A DNA stretch of 64,000 bases from VAZQ01 sp963841105 (GCA_963841105.1 CAWJCB010000028.1:62001-126000), one strand, 5' to 3'; shown: positions 1 through 8,966, counted from the first letter of the stretch. Made by a program: numbers and translations. The notes: generated from the letters alone by a model not told the origin.

Positions 1-114
1 GTCGCGCATGCGGTGCCCGTGGTTTTCCTCGCCCGGGCCGTCGCTGTCGCACTGGTAGTGATCGGTGCACTCTTCCTCGTGCGATCCGGCCACGCATTGG
101 TCACTGCGTGGTGA
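1..114 (+). CDS. C-terminal end of a membrane protein (partial)
   Basis: Frame 1 is open from the first base to a TGA at 112-114, giving the last 37 codons of a gene that begins outside the window. The residues are strongly hydrophobic (VPVVFLARAVAVALVVIGALFLV) and read as one transmembrane helix with a short polar tail. A terminal helix of this kind is seen in small permeases such as TauE/SafE-type exporters, but the fragment is too short to assign a family. Its stop overlaps the GTG start of the next gene by seven bases, which suggests translational coupling and one operon with the genes that follow. Confidence 0.5.
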   Translation, partial: VAHAVPVVFLARAVAVALVVIGALFLVRSGHALVTAW

Positions 115-1190
115 CGTCCGAAATCGGCTTCGATCTGCGCACGCTCCCCCGCGACTACGGCGACCTACGCGCAGAAGCCCGCACCTGCCGGTCCGCGGCG
201 GCGCTGTTCGACTTCAGCTTCATGCATCGCATCCGCATCCGTGGCTCTGAGGTGCATGCGCTGGTGCAAACCCTCACGCCGCGCCGAATTGATGACCTGG
301 CACCGGGGCGCATCCGCTACGCGCTGCGCATCGGAGCCGGCGGACAGGTGCTTGGCGACCTCACGATCTGGCGTCTGGACAGCAGCACGTTCGAGGTGTT
401 CGCGGGAACGGCCGAACCGTTCGCGTACCTCAAGGCCGCGGCCAGCGCGACAACTTCGGTATGCGATCTCAGCCGGGAGACCGCTGTCTTCGCTGTACAA
501 GGCCCGTCCAGCCTGCGCGCGCTTGCCGGCGTGACCGCGACGGCGCAGTTGCGGGCTCTCCCGTATTTCGGTCACGCGCAGGAGAGCGTCGACGGAGTGG
601 CATGCCGGATTGGGCGCCTTGGTTACACGGGCGAGCGCGGGTTTGAGATCATCCTCCCGCGCGACGCGGCTAAGCTGATCTGGACGAAGCTCGCAGAGCA
701 TGCGCGGCCGGCGGGGTTTGCTGCCGCTGATATTTTACGGATCGAAGCGGGCTTTCCTCTATTCGCAAACGAATTCCTTTTTCCGGTCTCAGCGGCTGCG
801 CTTGGGCTAACGCGATTCGCCGCGGAACCGAATGTGCGTTGCGAAGCGCCGTCCCACGAGCGCGTGATTCCAACCAGGCTCGTATCCTTCCAGGCGCAGT
901 GTGATTGCGAGCCGACCCTCTGGCGGCCATCGGAAGACGCGACTTTTCCTCCTCCACCCGGAGATCTGGTGCCAACATCGGCATGCCGAAGCATCATCAC
1001 GGACGCCGTGCTGGGCTTGGGGTATGTTTGCGATACCTATAATTCCGCGCAGCTTTTGGATCCCACCGGCCAATTTCAGGAAATCCATGAGGTTTCCTTG
1101 CCGTTTTATGATCCTGACAAGCGCCGGCCGCGCGGCGGATGGGATAAAGATCTTTGGCCCGCCGATACCGGCGGACCATCATTCGCTTGA
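108..1190 (+). CDS. GcvT-like folate-binding aminomethyltransferase family protein
   Basis: 360 residues beginning at GTG 108, overlapping the preceding stop. The protein matches the GcvT/T-protein fold family: an N-terminal folate-domain pattern and a clear RLGYTGERGFEIILP stretch near residues 167-181, equivalent to the GYTGE-GFEI signature of glycine cleavage T proteins. Family members move a one-carbon or methyl group to tetrahydrofolate (T protein, dimethylglycine and sarcosine enzymes, DMSP demethylase). There are no gcvH or gcvP genes nearby, so it is probably not the glycine cleavage enzyme. It lies upstream of a PanB-like gene and a sulfite dehydrogenase pair, so demethylation of an organosulfur or other methylated substrate is possible; the substrate is unknown. 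Confidence 0.75.
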   Translation: MVTSEIGFDLRTLPRDYGDLRAEARTCRSAAALFDFSFMHRIRIRGSEVHALVQTLTPRRIDDLAPGRIRYALRIGAGGQVLGDLTIWRLDSSTFEVFAGTAEPFAYLKAAASATTSVCDLSRETAVFAVQGPSSLRALAGVTATAQLRALPYFGHAQESVDGVACRIGRLGYTGERGFEIILPRDAAKLIWTKLAEHARPAGFAAADILRIEAGFPLFANEFLFPVSAAALGLTRFAAEPNVRCEAPSHERVIPTRLVSFQAQCDCEPTLWRPSEDATFPPPPGDLVPTSACRSIITDAVLGLGYVCDTYNSAQLLDPTGQFQEIHEVSLPFYDPDKRRPRGGWDKDLWPADTGGPSFA

Positions 1191-1270
1191 CTGATGATCT
1201 CATTGCCGTGCTCTCTTTGACCCCGTGCTTGGCCAGCCGTAGGCTGTCGCAATCATTTCAAGGAGTTCCC

Positions 1271-2224
1271 ATGCCCTCAGCAACGCCCGCGCAAGCCTCC
1301 GCACCGCCACGCAGGAAAGTCACCATCCCTGCGCTGATGAAAAAGATGAGGGAAGGTGAAGCGATCGTCCAAATGGCAGTCTATGATTACCGCAGTGCGG
1401 TCATTGCCGATCGGCTGGGGATCGACATTCTTTGCGTATCGGATACCGGCGGGATGATCCTCTTCGGCCACCGCAGCACTGTCACCGTGAGCTTCGAAGA
1501 AGTGATGTTCATGGCGCAGGCGGTGGACCGCGGCTCGCGTCACGGATTGCGCATGGTCGATATGCCGTACTGGAGCTTTCACGTCTCTCCGGAGCAGGCG
1601 GTCGAGAATGCCGGCAAGTTCGTCGCGCATGCGAATGCCGAAGTGATGAAATGCGAAGGCAACCGCCACCACGTGCGCAACATCGAAGCGATCATCAAGG
1701 CTGGCATTCCTGTGCAGGGCCATATCGGCATCACCCCGATGCGCATGGCGCAACTTGGTGGCTTCACGGCACAGGGGAAAACGTCGCCGCGCGCGCTCGA
1801 GCTGGTGCAGGACGCGAGGGAGATGGTCGATGCCGGCTGCTTCTCCATCATGTGTGAAGTGACGACAGAAGAGGTGTGCCAGTTTCTGACGGAAACCCTT
1901 CCGGTGCCGGTGGTCAGCCTGGGAGCCGGCAACAAAGCGCACGGCGTCCACATCATAACCTCCGACCTTTTCCACCTTTATGAGGAGCACACGCCTCGGC
2001 ACTCCAAGATCTACACCGATCTCATTCCCATCATCGAGGACGTCTACACGCGCTACATGACTGACGTTCGGACGCGCGCCTATCCGGGACCGGAGCACAC
2101 CGTCTACATGACGGCGAAGGAGCTCGAGCAATTCGCCGGCAAGGTGGGATGGACAAACCCGCCGATCGATGCCGCGGAGCAGCGCGAGCGGGGAAAGCAA
2201 AAACGCGCGCAATCGGCTGCGTGA
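1271..2224 (+). CDS. PanB-like ketopantoate hydroxymethyltransferase family protein
   Basis: 317 residues. I chose ATG 1271 because AAGGAG sits at 1260-1264, six bases upstream; the open frame extends further 5' without a ribosome site. The sequence follows PanB, which adds a hydroxymethyl group from methylene-tetrahydrofolate to 2-oxoisovalerate. Visible family blocks are AVYDYRSAVIADRLGIDILCVSD, VDMPYWSF, VMKCEG, a PVQGHIGITP stretch and CEVTTEEV with the expected catalytic acid. It diverges from ordinary PanB: VSDTGG replaces VGDSLG and the C-terminal third is unusual. With a GcvT-like gene upstream, both proteins would use folate-bound one-carbon units. It may be a paralogue with a different acceptor and not the pantothenate enzyme. 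Confidence 0.75.
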   Translation: MPSATPAQASAPPRRKVTIPALMKKMREGEAIVQMAVYDYRSAVIADRLGIDILCVSDTGGMILFGHRSTVTVSFEEVMFMAQAVDRGSRHGLRMVDMPYWSFHVSPEQAVENAGKFVAHANAEVMKCEGNRHHVRNIEAIIKAGIPVQGHIGITPMRMAQLGGFTAQGKTSPRALELVQDAREMVDAGCFSIMCEVTTEEVCQFLTETLPVPVVSLGAGNKAHGVHIITSDLFHLYEEHTPRHSKIYTDLIPIIEDVYTRYMTDVRTRAYPGPEHTVYMTAKELEQFAGKVGWTNPPIDAAEQRERGKQKRAQSAA

Positions 2225-2324
2225 TCCCGCGGCGGCAACGCACGCGGACGACAGGAGCGAGGGTTCAAATTTTCGTTCGCCCGCAACTTCAGAAACAAAA
2301 GGGCGAACGCGGGAGGGTAGCACC

Positions 2325-3734
2325 ATGGTTGAGCCGCAAGCCTTTGCCGACGATGACGAGACGACAAGAAGCCAGATCGCAGCGATGATCGAAGCCGAGC
2401 GGGTGGCGCTCGCACACAGGCGTCAGGAGCTCGAGGATTGCGCCTGCAAGTCCGGGATGTTTCCCGATCCGGGCCGGCGCCGCGCCTTGTTTGCAGCCGG
2501 CTCCGCTTTGGCGGCAGGCATGAGCTCGGTTCTCCCGCCCGCGCACGCGGCGGAGCGCAAAGCGCCGGCGGGCGCCGTCTGGCGCGATGTGCCGGACGAT
2601 CCGACGAAAGTGCCGGGAACCCCAACCGCCGAGGATGGCGGGTATGGCTCGCGCTCGCAGTTCGAAACCGAAGCACGCTGGCGCTACCCGACACCCACGA
2701 CAATCTCATCATGGACGATGACGCCGCTCGACAAGAGCGAGGGTATCGTAACGCCTTCGGGGCTGCACTTTGAGCGTCATCACGGCGGCATCCCGACGAT
2801 CGACCCGGCACGACACTCTCTGTTTGTGCACGGGATGGCGGAGCGGCCGAAAAAGTACACCATGGTCGACATGCGGCGGTTTCCGTCGGTGTCCCGATTG
2901 CATTTCATCGAGTGCTCCGGCAACGGCCTCACCGAATGGCGGAAGCCAACGCTGAAGACCGTTCAGGGCACGCACGGGCTGCTCAGCACCTCGGAATGGA
3001 CCGGCGTGCAATTCTCCACCCTCGCCCGCGAGGTCGGGTTGAAGGATGGGGCGGCCTGGGTGCTGGCGGAAGGCGCCGATTCCGCGGTGATGACGCGCAG
3101 CATCCCATTGGAAAAGCTGCTGACGGACGGGCTCATTGCCTATGCGCAGAACGGAGAAGCGCTACGGCCCGAGCAAGGCTATCCGCTGCGGCTGATTTTG
3201 CCGGGCTGGGAGGGCAACACTCATATCAAGTGGCTGAGGCGGCTTGAGCTGAGCGACAAGCCGTTCATGACGCGCGAGGAGACATCGAAATATACCGATC
3301 TGCTCGGCAACGGAAAAGCGCGCCAATTCAGCTTCACCATGGAAGCAAAGTCGGTGATCACGTTCCCGTCCGGCGAGATGAAGCTCCCCGGTCCTGGTTT
3401 CTATGAGGTTACGGGGCTCGCCTGGAGCGGGCGCGGCCGCATCGCGCGCGTCGAAGTCTCCGCCGACGGCGGCAAGAGCTGGCAGCTCGCCGCGTTGCAG
3501 GATCCTGTGCTGCCCATTTGCACGACACGGTTCCGATTCCCATGGTCCTGGAACGGACAGCCGATCACCCTGCAGAGCCGGGCGACCGATGAGACAGGCT
3601 ACGTTCAGCCGACCTTGAAACAATTGGTCGATATCCGCGGTCTCGCCGGACCGTTCGGCTCCGTCTACCATCTCAACGCCATCCAGAGCTGGGCAGTCGC
3701 GGCCGATGGGAGCGTGAGCAATGTCCATGCGTAA
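2325..3734 (+). CDS. soxC: SoxC-type sulfite/sulfane dehydrogenase, molybdenum subunit
   Basis: 469 residues from ATG 2325, preceded by GGGAGG. The protein belongs to the sulfite oxidase superfamily, SoxC branch: FIECSGNG carries the molybdenum-ligand cysteine at residue 197, followed by the oxidoreductase molybdopterin core and a C-terminal dimerisation domain (AWSGRGRIARVEVSADGG). A twin-arginine signal (GRRRALF then a hydrophobic stretch to PPAHA) lies at about residues 50-74, so the enzyme should be exported folded to the periplasm. About 50 residues precede the Tat motif, which is unusual; ATG 2457 is an alternative start that would place the motif at the N terminus. The next gene supplies a cytochrome c partner and overlaps by 14 bases. 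Other sox genes are not in the window, so it may act as a stand-alone sulfite:cytochrome c oxidoreductase. Confidence 0.85.
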   Translation: MVEPQAFADDDETTRSQIAAMIEAERVALAHRRQELEDCACKSGMFPDPGRRRALFAAGSALAAGMSSVLPPAHAAERKAPAGAVWRDVPDDPTKVPGTPTAEDGGYGSRSQFETEARWRYPTPTTISSWTMTPLDKSEGIVTPSGLHFERHHGGIPTIDPARHSLFVHGMAERPKKYTMVDMRRFPSVSRLHFIECSGNGLTEWRKPTLKTVQGTHGLLSTSEWTGVQFSTLAREVGLKDGAAWVLAEGADSAVMTRSIPLEKLLTDGLIAYAQNGEALRPEQGYPLRLILPGWEGNTHIKWLRRLELSDKPFMTREETSKYTDLLGNGKARQFSFTMEAKSVITFPSGEMKLPGPGFYEVTGLAWSGRGRIARVEVSADGGKSWQLAALQDPVLPICTTRFRFPWSWNGQPITLQSRATDETGYVQPTLKQLVDIRGLAGPFGSVYHLNAIQSWAVAADGSVSNVHA

Positions 3735-4287
3735 ATCGATATTGGCCCTGGCGGCAGTGCTGGCGCTCACCCAAGCGGTGTGCGCCCAGCAAGGGTATCC
3801 CGCTCGCCTCGACATCGGAACGACCCCGCCGGCGCAGGAGCTGGCGCAGTTTTTCGCGATCCCGCCGGACGGGCGCGGCCTGCCGCCGGGGAGAGGCACC
3901 TATGAAGCGGGCCAGAAGATCTATGCGGATTCCTGCGCCGTGTGTCACGGCGACAAGCTGCAAGGAATACCCACGGCCGGCATCGGCGGCGACAAGCTGA
4001 TCGGCGGTCGCGGCACGCTCGCGAGCGAGGCACCCGTCAAGACCATCGAGAGCTACTGGCCGTATGCCACCACGCTCTTCGACTACGTCAAGCGCTCGAT
4101 GCCGTTCACCACCCCTGGATCGCTCAGCGACGAGCAAGTCTATAGCGTCGTCGCGTACATTCTCGGAGAAGCGAACATCCTGCCGAAGAATGCGGCCGTC
4201 AACGCAAGCAGTCTCCCCAACATTAAAATGCCCAATCGCGACGGCTTTGTGCCGGACCCGCGGCCCGAGATCCAGCTCTATCGCTGA
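3721..4287 (+). CDS. Cytochrome c subunit partnering the SoxC-like dehydrogenase (SoxD/SorB-like)
   Basis: 188 residues with an N-terminal signal peptide (hydrophobic run to about residue 22, ALTQAVCAQ) and one heme c site CAVCH at residues 72-76; M107/M124-region methionines could supply the sixth ligand. SoxD of classical sox systems is a longer di-heme protein; this one has a single CXXCH, closer to a mono-heme SoxD-like or SorB-type subunit. The start ATG overlaps the end of soxC by 14 bases, so the pair is translationally coupled. It would accept electrons from the molybdenum centre and pass them to the periplasmic cytochrome pool. Confident as a cytochrome c partner, less so about the exact subfamily name. 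Confidence 0.8.
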   Translation: MSMRKSILALAAVLALTQAVCAQQGYPARLDIGTTPPAQELAQFFAIPPDGRGLPPGRGTYEAGQKIYADSCAVCHGDKLQGIPTAGIGGDKLIGGRGTLASEAPVKTIESYWPYATTLFDYVKRSMPFTTPGSLSDEQVYSVVAYILGEANILPKNAAVNASSLPNIKMPNRDGFVPDPRPEIQLYR

Positions 4288-4312
4288 AGAGCGCGGATCG
4301 AGACTAGTAACT

Positions 4313-5440
4313 ATGATCACAAAGAAAGCGGGGCGCGGGATGGATCGGATATGTCGTTTGATTGCGATGCTGGCGCTTTCTCTGGCGCCGCAAATTGCGC
4401 ATGCCGCCGATCCGGTCAAGCTCACGGTCGGATATCAGCCCTATGACACCATCTCCTATTCGGCGGTGGTGATCCGCGGGCTCGAGCTGTGGAAGAAAAA
4501 CCTGCCTGCCGGCAGCACAGTCGAGTTCGAAAGTGCGCTGCAAGGAGCCATCATCGTCAACGCGATGCTCGCGGACAAGCAGCAGATCGGCTACCTCGGA
4601 GACATGCCGGCGGTCGTGTCGACGACCAAGCCGAAGCAGGCCAATATCAGGCTGGTGGCAAGCACCGGCCTCTCGGCGGGGCAGCGCTGCAACGTGATCA
4701 TGGTGCGGTCTGACGCACCTGCGTTCAAATCCGCCGACGAAGCGGTCAAGTGGCTTGACGGCAAGGTGCTTGCAACACCACGCGGAAGCTGCGCCGACCG
4801 TTTCCTCAGGCAGGTGATCGAGATGAAGGGCATCAAGCCCAAGGAGGTCCTCAATCAATCGATCGAGGTCATTGCTACGAACTTCCGCGCCAAGCGCCTC
4901 GACGCGGCGGCGCTGTGGGAGCCCTCGGTGTCAAGGATCGGCGATTTCGTCGGCGAGGGCATTGCGCGCGAGGTGGTCACGGGACACCAGTTCGAGATGC
5001 CCGACGGCGGCTTTATCGCCATGCGCGAGGATTTCCTGAAGAAACAGCCCGAGATTGCCAAGGCCTGGATCAAGACCGAGCTTGAGGCGCAGCGCTTCCT
5101 GCTGGATCCGAAGAATTGGGAGAAGGTCGCCGACCTCGTGCGCAGCCAGACCGAGGGCATCACAATGCGAATGGCGTGGTTCTCGCTGTTCGGCGCGGTG
5201 CCTCCCGAACGTGGAGGCAGCCCATTGCGTGACGAGAAGCCGTTTACGTTCGATGGGCGCGTACGCCACCACCTGGAAACGATCTACGCCTTCCTGTCGA
5301 AGGCACAGGTCATCGATGTGGACAAGGCTCCGGAGGGCGCGATCGACGATTCGCTCGCCGTGGCGGTCGCCAAGGAAGCCGGCCAGGCCGTCCCGCTAGG
5401 CGTCATCAAGCCGCTCGACATTTCCCAAGCTCCCAAGTAG
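4313..5440 (+). CDS. ABC transporter periplasmic binding protein, NitT/TauT (NrtA/SsuA) type
   Basis: 375 residues from ATG 4313; ATG 4340 (nine codons later) is also possible. There is a signal peptide ending at about AHAADP (residues 29-34). The mature part follows the SsuA/NrtA-like fold: LTVGYQPYDTISYSAVVIRGLELWKK, a GDMPAVVST block, and a conserved IEVIATNFRAKRLDAAALWEP stretch. Two cysteines (C126 and C160) are matched in the second binding protein of this region at 13187, so they may form a disulfide. The gene heads a five-gene ABC cassette (binding protein, permease A, ATPase A, permease B, ATPase B). Placement directly after the sulfite dehydrogenase pair hints at an organosulfur ligand; the ligand cannot be read from sequence. 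Confidence 0.82.
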   Translation: MITKKAGRGMDRICRLIAMLALSLAPQIAHAADPVKLTVGYQPYDTISYSAVVIRGLELWKKNLPAGSTVEFESALQGAIIVNAMLADKQQIGYLGDMPAVVSTTKPKQANIRLVASTGLSAGQRCNVIMVRSDAPAFKSADEAVKWLDGKVLATPRGSCADRFLRQVIEMKGIKPKEVLNQSIEVIATNFRAKRLDAAALWEPSVSRIGDFVGEGIAREVVTGHQFEMPDGGFIAMREDFLKKQPEIAKAWIKTELEAQRFLLDPKNWEKVADLVRSQTEGITMRMAWFSLFGAVPPERGGSPLRDEKPFTFDGRVRHHLETIYAFLSKAQVIDVDKAPEGAIDDSLAVAVAKEAGQAVPLGVIKPLDISQAPK

Positions 5441-5504
5441 CTCACCGGAATTCAGCCTTCTGGCGGGATTGCTCGATCGGCTCCTGCCCGGGAGAACTGG
5501 TGCG

Positions 5505-6401
5505 ATGGTTGTGGCAATCGGCGCGCCGACGGGACCAGCACAGCCGCGATCTGAGGCGGCGCCGCGCAGAAAGCAGGCCGGGGGGCTCGTGCTCGCGCTT
5601 TTTCGCTTGCGCCATGCGCTGACGAAGCCCGCGCCCTATGTCGGCCTGCTCGGCGTCTCCGGGTTACTGCTGTTATGGTATTTGCTGACCGAGCTCTTCG
5701 AGGTGCCCCGGTTCAACAAGCTTCCCGGACCGGTTGCGGTATGGACCGAGTTCACCTCGCCGAAGCCGACGTTCGGAATCTCCATCTACACACCCGACTA
5801 TTACAAGCACATCCTCTGGAGCGTTTGGCGGGTCGCGCAGGCGTTCTTCTGGGCCACCGTGCTTGGCGTCCCGCTCGGCCTGTTCATGGGCTGGAAGAAG
5901 ACATTCCGCGACTACGCTTTTCCAATCCTCGAAATCCTCCGTCCGATCCCGGTGCTCGCCTGGGTGCCGGTCGCCATCCTGATCTTCAGCGGTATTGCCA
6001 GCCGCGAGGCTCCCATCGTGTTCCTGGCATTCCTGGCGGCGTTCTTTGCCACGGCCTTGAATACTCTCTTGGGCGTCGAGTCCATCGATGAGGTCTACTT
6101 TCGCGCGGCCCGCTGCCTCGGCTCGAAACCGCGGCACATCTTCTTGCGGATCGTGCTGCCCGGGGCGCTGCCCTTTATCTTCACCGGCCTTCAGATCGGC
6201 GTCGGCGTGGCGTGGTTCTCGCTGGTCGCCGCCGAGATGGTATCCGGCGAGTACGGGCTTGGGTTCTTGATCTGGGACTCCTACGTCCTGAGCCAATTCC
6301 AGGTGATCATCATCGCGATGGTGACGCTCGGTATCATTGGTTACATGTTCAGCGCGATCATCCGCATGGTCGGGCGGGCGCTGATGCGCTGGACGGCGTA
6401 A
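5505..6401 (+). CDS. ABC transporter permease A of cassette 1 (NitT/TauT family)
   Basis: 298 residues. I chose ATG 5505, preceded by GGGAGAA; the frame opens at TTG 5469 without a better ribosome site. A 40-residue basic N terminus is followed by several membrane helices (GLLGVSGLLLLWYLL, then the BPD_transp_1 core). The EAA-type coupling loop reads FRAARCLGSKPRHIFLRIVLPGALP, the contact site for the ATPase. It is closely related to the permease at 9785 (shared KPTFGISIYT/NPTFGISIFT and YGLGFLI motifs) and less to the type-B permeases at 7296 and 11507. This suggests that A and B permeases form a heterodimeric channel and that the whole cassette was duplicated. Confidence 0.87.
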   Translation: MVVAIGAPTGPAQPRSEAAPRRKQAGGLVLALFRLRHALTKPAPYVGLLGVSGLLLLWYLLTELFEVPRFNKLPGPVAVWTEFTSPKPTFGISIYTPDYYKHILWSVWRVAQAFFWATVLGVPLGLFMGWKKTFRDYAFPILEILRPIPVLAWVPVAILIFSGIASREAPIVFLAFLAAFFATALNTLLGVESIDEVYFRAARCLGSKPRHIFLRIVLPGALPFIFTGLQIGVGVAWFSLVAAEMVSGEYGLGFLIWDSYVLSQFQVIIIAMVTLGIIGYMFSAIIRMVGRALMRWTA

Positions 6402-6415
6402 CGAGCAGGTGACCG

Positions 6416-7267
6416 ATGCCGGCGTCAGCGAGCTCCATCGGTTCCAGCGCGAGCGGCGCGATCGGCATCCGCAACGTGACGAAGGTTTATGACCCTGACG
6501 GCGTGAACGTCCTGGCGGTGGAAAATTGCTCGGTTGAGATCGCGTCGGGCGAGTTCTGCGTCGTTGTCGGCCCCTCGGGCTGCGGAAAGACCACGCTGCT
6601 CAATGCGATTGCCGGATTTCACGACATCACGCGTGGAGAGATTCTTCTGGACGGGCGGAGGATCTGCACGGCGACCCATACCGCCGAACCCGGAGCCGAC
6701 CGCATCGTCGTGTTCCAGAACGGAGCCCTGTTTCCCTGGAGCACGGTCCTCAACAACGTCGCCTATGGGCCCATCGTGCAGGGAAAGGCCTCCACGCGGG
6801 AAGCCCGGCGAGAGGCCGCAGGCCTGCTGGCCGAGCTAGGCCTTGCGGAAATTGGTGGCTCATATCCCAACGAGCTGTCCTCGGGCATGCGCCGGCGTGC
6901 GGAGATTGCCAGGGCGCTCATCAATGATCCCAAGGTCCTGCTCCTCGACGAGCCGTTCCGGGCGATGGACGCCCTCACGAAAGGCGTTGCGCAGGAATTC
7001 CTGCTGCAGGCCTACGACCGCGTCCGCAAGACCGTGTTCTTCATTACCCATGACCTGGAGGAGGCGCTCTTCCTGGCCGACCGCGTGCTCGTCATGACGA
7101 CACGGCCCGGTCGCATCAAGCAGATCCTGAACGTCGATCTTGAACGCCCGCGGAGCTTCCGGGTGCGCGCATCCAAGCGCTACCTCGAGCTCAAGGGCGA
7201 GATCTTCGCGGGCGTGCGTGACGAGGCGGCCAAAGCGTTCGAGGCGGGCGAACGGGAGTTGGCTTGA
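6416..7267 (+). CDS. ABC transporter ATPase A of cassette 1 (NrtD/SsuB-like)
   Basis: 283 residues. Walker A is GPSGCGKTT, the Q-loop is in VVFQNGALFPW, the signature is LSSGMRRRAEI and Walker B is VLLLDEPF followed by the His-switch ITHDLEEA. The signature has Ser where most family members have Gly (LSGGQ); the paralogue at 10576 keeps LSSGM, while the type-B ATPases at 8091 and 12292 have LSGGM. The C terminus ends in a helix-rich tail with a YLELKGEI stretch also seen, in another frame, after the paralogue. It lies 14 bases after permease A and should energise import together with the type-B ATPase. Confidence 0.88.
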   Translation: MPASASSIGSSASGAIGIRNVTKVYDPDGVNVLAVENCSVEIASGEFCVVVGPSGCGKTTLLNAIAGFHDITRGEILLDGRRICTATHTAEPGADRIVVFQNGALFPWSTVLNNVAYGPIVQGKASTREARREAAGLLAELGLAEIGGSYPNELSSGMRRRAEIARALINDPKVLLLDEPFRAMDALTKGVAQEFLLQAYDRVRKTVFFITHDLEEALFLADRVLVMTTRPGRIKQILNVDLERPRSFRVRASKRYLELKGEIFAGVRDEAAKAFEAGERELA

Positions 7268-7295
7268 TGTTGCGCAACGATTCACCGATTGCCCC

Positions 7296-8087
7296 ATGTC
7301 GGTCTTGAATTCGACCAAGCTGCGCAAAGTCGTGCTCAACCCGACGACACGGCGCGGCATCATCTCGATCGTAGGCCTCCTTGCGGTCTGGGAGCTGGGC
7401 CGCCGCCTCAATGTCCCGTTCTTTGGGGCGGTGCCGGCGCCGAGCGAAGTTGTCGGCGCGCTCGGCGGTATCATTGGCGAAGGCAAGTTCTGGACGCACT
7501 GGGGGACGAGCCTCACGCGGGTTCTCGCCGGGTTCCTGGCCGCTCAGCTCATCGGCATCCCACTCGGGCTGGCGATGGCGATGAATTGATTCACGAATCA
7601 GCTCCTATTTCCGCCGCTCGAGATCCTGCGTCCTATTCCCCCGCTTGCCTGGGTGCCGACGGCAATCATCTTCTGGCCAACGACGGAATTGAGCATCGCT
7701 TTCGTGATCTTCCTCGGCGCATTCTTCACGGTGGTTCTCAACGTGCTAGGCGGCGCCCGCAGCATCGACGAACGCCATGTCCGTGCTGCGGCCTCGCTTG
7801 GATCGAGGTCAAGCGACATCTTCTGGAAGATCGTGCTCCCGGCGACCCTGCCGAGCATCTTCACCGGCATGGCCATCGGCATGGGGATCACCTGGGAGGT
7901 CGTCGTCGCGGCGGAAATGATCGCCGGCAAGTCCGGACTGGGTTATTTCACCTGGGCCTCCTATGTCGGAGGCAACTATCCGCAGATTATCGTAGGCATG
8001 ATCAGCATCGGCATCGCCGGTTATCTGTGCAGTGGGCTCATTCGCAGCCTCGGCAAGCTGGCCACGCCCTGGCAGCGGCGGTTCTGA
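7296..8087 (+). pseudogene. ABC transporter permease B of cassette 1, interrupted by an in-frame TGA
   Basis: The frame from ATG 7296 encodes a NitT/TauT permease of 263 residues that is interrupted only by TGA at 7587-7589. Reading continues in the same frame after the stop with FTNQLLFPPLEILRPIPPLAWVP and the coupling loop RAAASLGSRSSDIFWKIVLPATLP, ending at TAA-equivalent TGA 8085-8087. The stop falls in the cytoplasmic loop just before the LRPIP motif; the aligned residue in the sister permeases is K, N or R, so a CGA to TGA change is the simplest explanation. The gene sits between ATPase A and ATPase B. Either the transporter is losing function, the stop is read through, or the base is a sequence error. 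Confidence 0.78.
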
Positions 8088-8090
8088 GCC

Positions 8091-8966
8091 ATGGAGGCGA
8101 TCACCGGTAAACCTGGCGCGCCTGCCCCGCCTCTCCTGGAAGTGAGGCACGTCACCAAAAGCTTTGGCGTCGGTCCGCTGCGCCAGCTGGTCCTCGACGA
8201 GTGCTCCTTCACACCCGAAGAGGGACGGCTGACCGTCCTGATCGGACCCTCCGGCTGCGGCAAGAGCACCTTGGTCAATGTCCTGGCGGGCTACGAGACT
8301 GTGGACGCCGGAGAGGTGCTTATGCTCGGCAGGCCGGTGCGCGGGCCCGGAGTGGATCGTCTGGTCGTCTTCCAGGAGACCGCACTCTTCCCGTGGATGA
8401 CGACCTACAGGAACGTGGTGTACGGACCGATGGTTCAACGCGATCGGTCACGTTCGGAAATCCGCGCCGAGGCGGACCGGCTACTCGAGACCGTCGGTCT
8501 GCGGGATTTCAAGGACAAATACCCCAACCAGCTCTCTGGAGGCATGCAGCGACGCGCGGAGCTCGCTCGCGCCATGATCAACAATCCCAAGATCATGATG
8601 TTGGACGAGCCGTTTCGCGGCCTCGACGCGATGACCCGTGAGCTGATGCAGGAATACTTTCTCCGTCTCTACGAGGACCGCCGCCAGACGGTCCTATTCG
8701 TCACCTCTGAAATCGATGAGGCGATCTTCCTGGCCGACCAACTGCTGATCATGAGCAATCGTCCCGGACGCATCAAGAAGACGATGGTGATCGCGCTGTC
8801 GAGGCCGAGGAAGCCGGATCTCCTGACTTCGCTCCAATACCTGGCGTACAAGGAGGAAGCGTTGGAGGCGTTGCACGCCGAGGCAGTCAAGGCTTTTGCA
8901 GGCGGCAGCAAGGCCGCCGCCGATTTCCTGGAAGCTTACGCCACCCGCGATCAGGAGATGGCCTGA
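8091..8966 (+). CDS. ABC transporter ATPase B of cassette 1
   Basis: 291 residues beginning four bases after the end of permease B. Walker A GPSGCGKST, Q-loop VVFQETALFPW, signature LSGGMQRRAEL, Walker B IMMLDEPF. The His-switch position, normally ITHD, reads VTSEIDEA, so the catalytic-switch histidine appears to be replaced by serine; the paralogue at 12292 has ITSDMEEA, the same change. The A-type ATPases keep ITHD. In a mixed A/B dimer this would leave one consensus and one degenerate ATP site, as in asymmetric ABC transporters. The substrate would be the one bound by the protein at 4313. Confidence 0.87.
   Translation: MEAITGKPGAPAPPLLEVRHVTKSFGVGPLRQLVLDECSFTPEEGRLTVLIGPSGCGKSTLVNVLAGYETVDAGEVLMLGRPVRGPGVDRLVVFQETALFPWMTTYRNVVYGPMVQRDRSRSEIRAEADRLLETVGLRDFKDKYPNQLSGGMQRRAELARAMINNPKIMMLDEPFRGLDAMTRELMQEYFLRLYEDRRQTVLFVTSEIDEAIFLADQLLIMSNRPGRIKKTMVIALSRPRKPDLLTSLQYLAYKEEALEALHAEAVKAFAGGSKAAADFLEAYATRDQEMA

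Noticed and set aside
108..1190. DMSP demethylase DmdA
   Set aside because: It shares only the general GcvT fold; without alignment to DmdA-specific residues the name is not justified.
1277..2326. Open frame of 349 codons on the minus strand
   Set aside because: Opposite the PanB-like gene; no domain, low-complexity basic sequence.
7587..7589. TGA read as selenocysteine or tryptophan
   Set aside because: No SECIS-like hairpin follows, the position is K, N or R in homologues, and other genes in the window use TGA as a normal stop.
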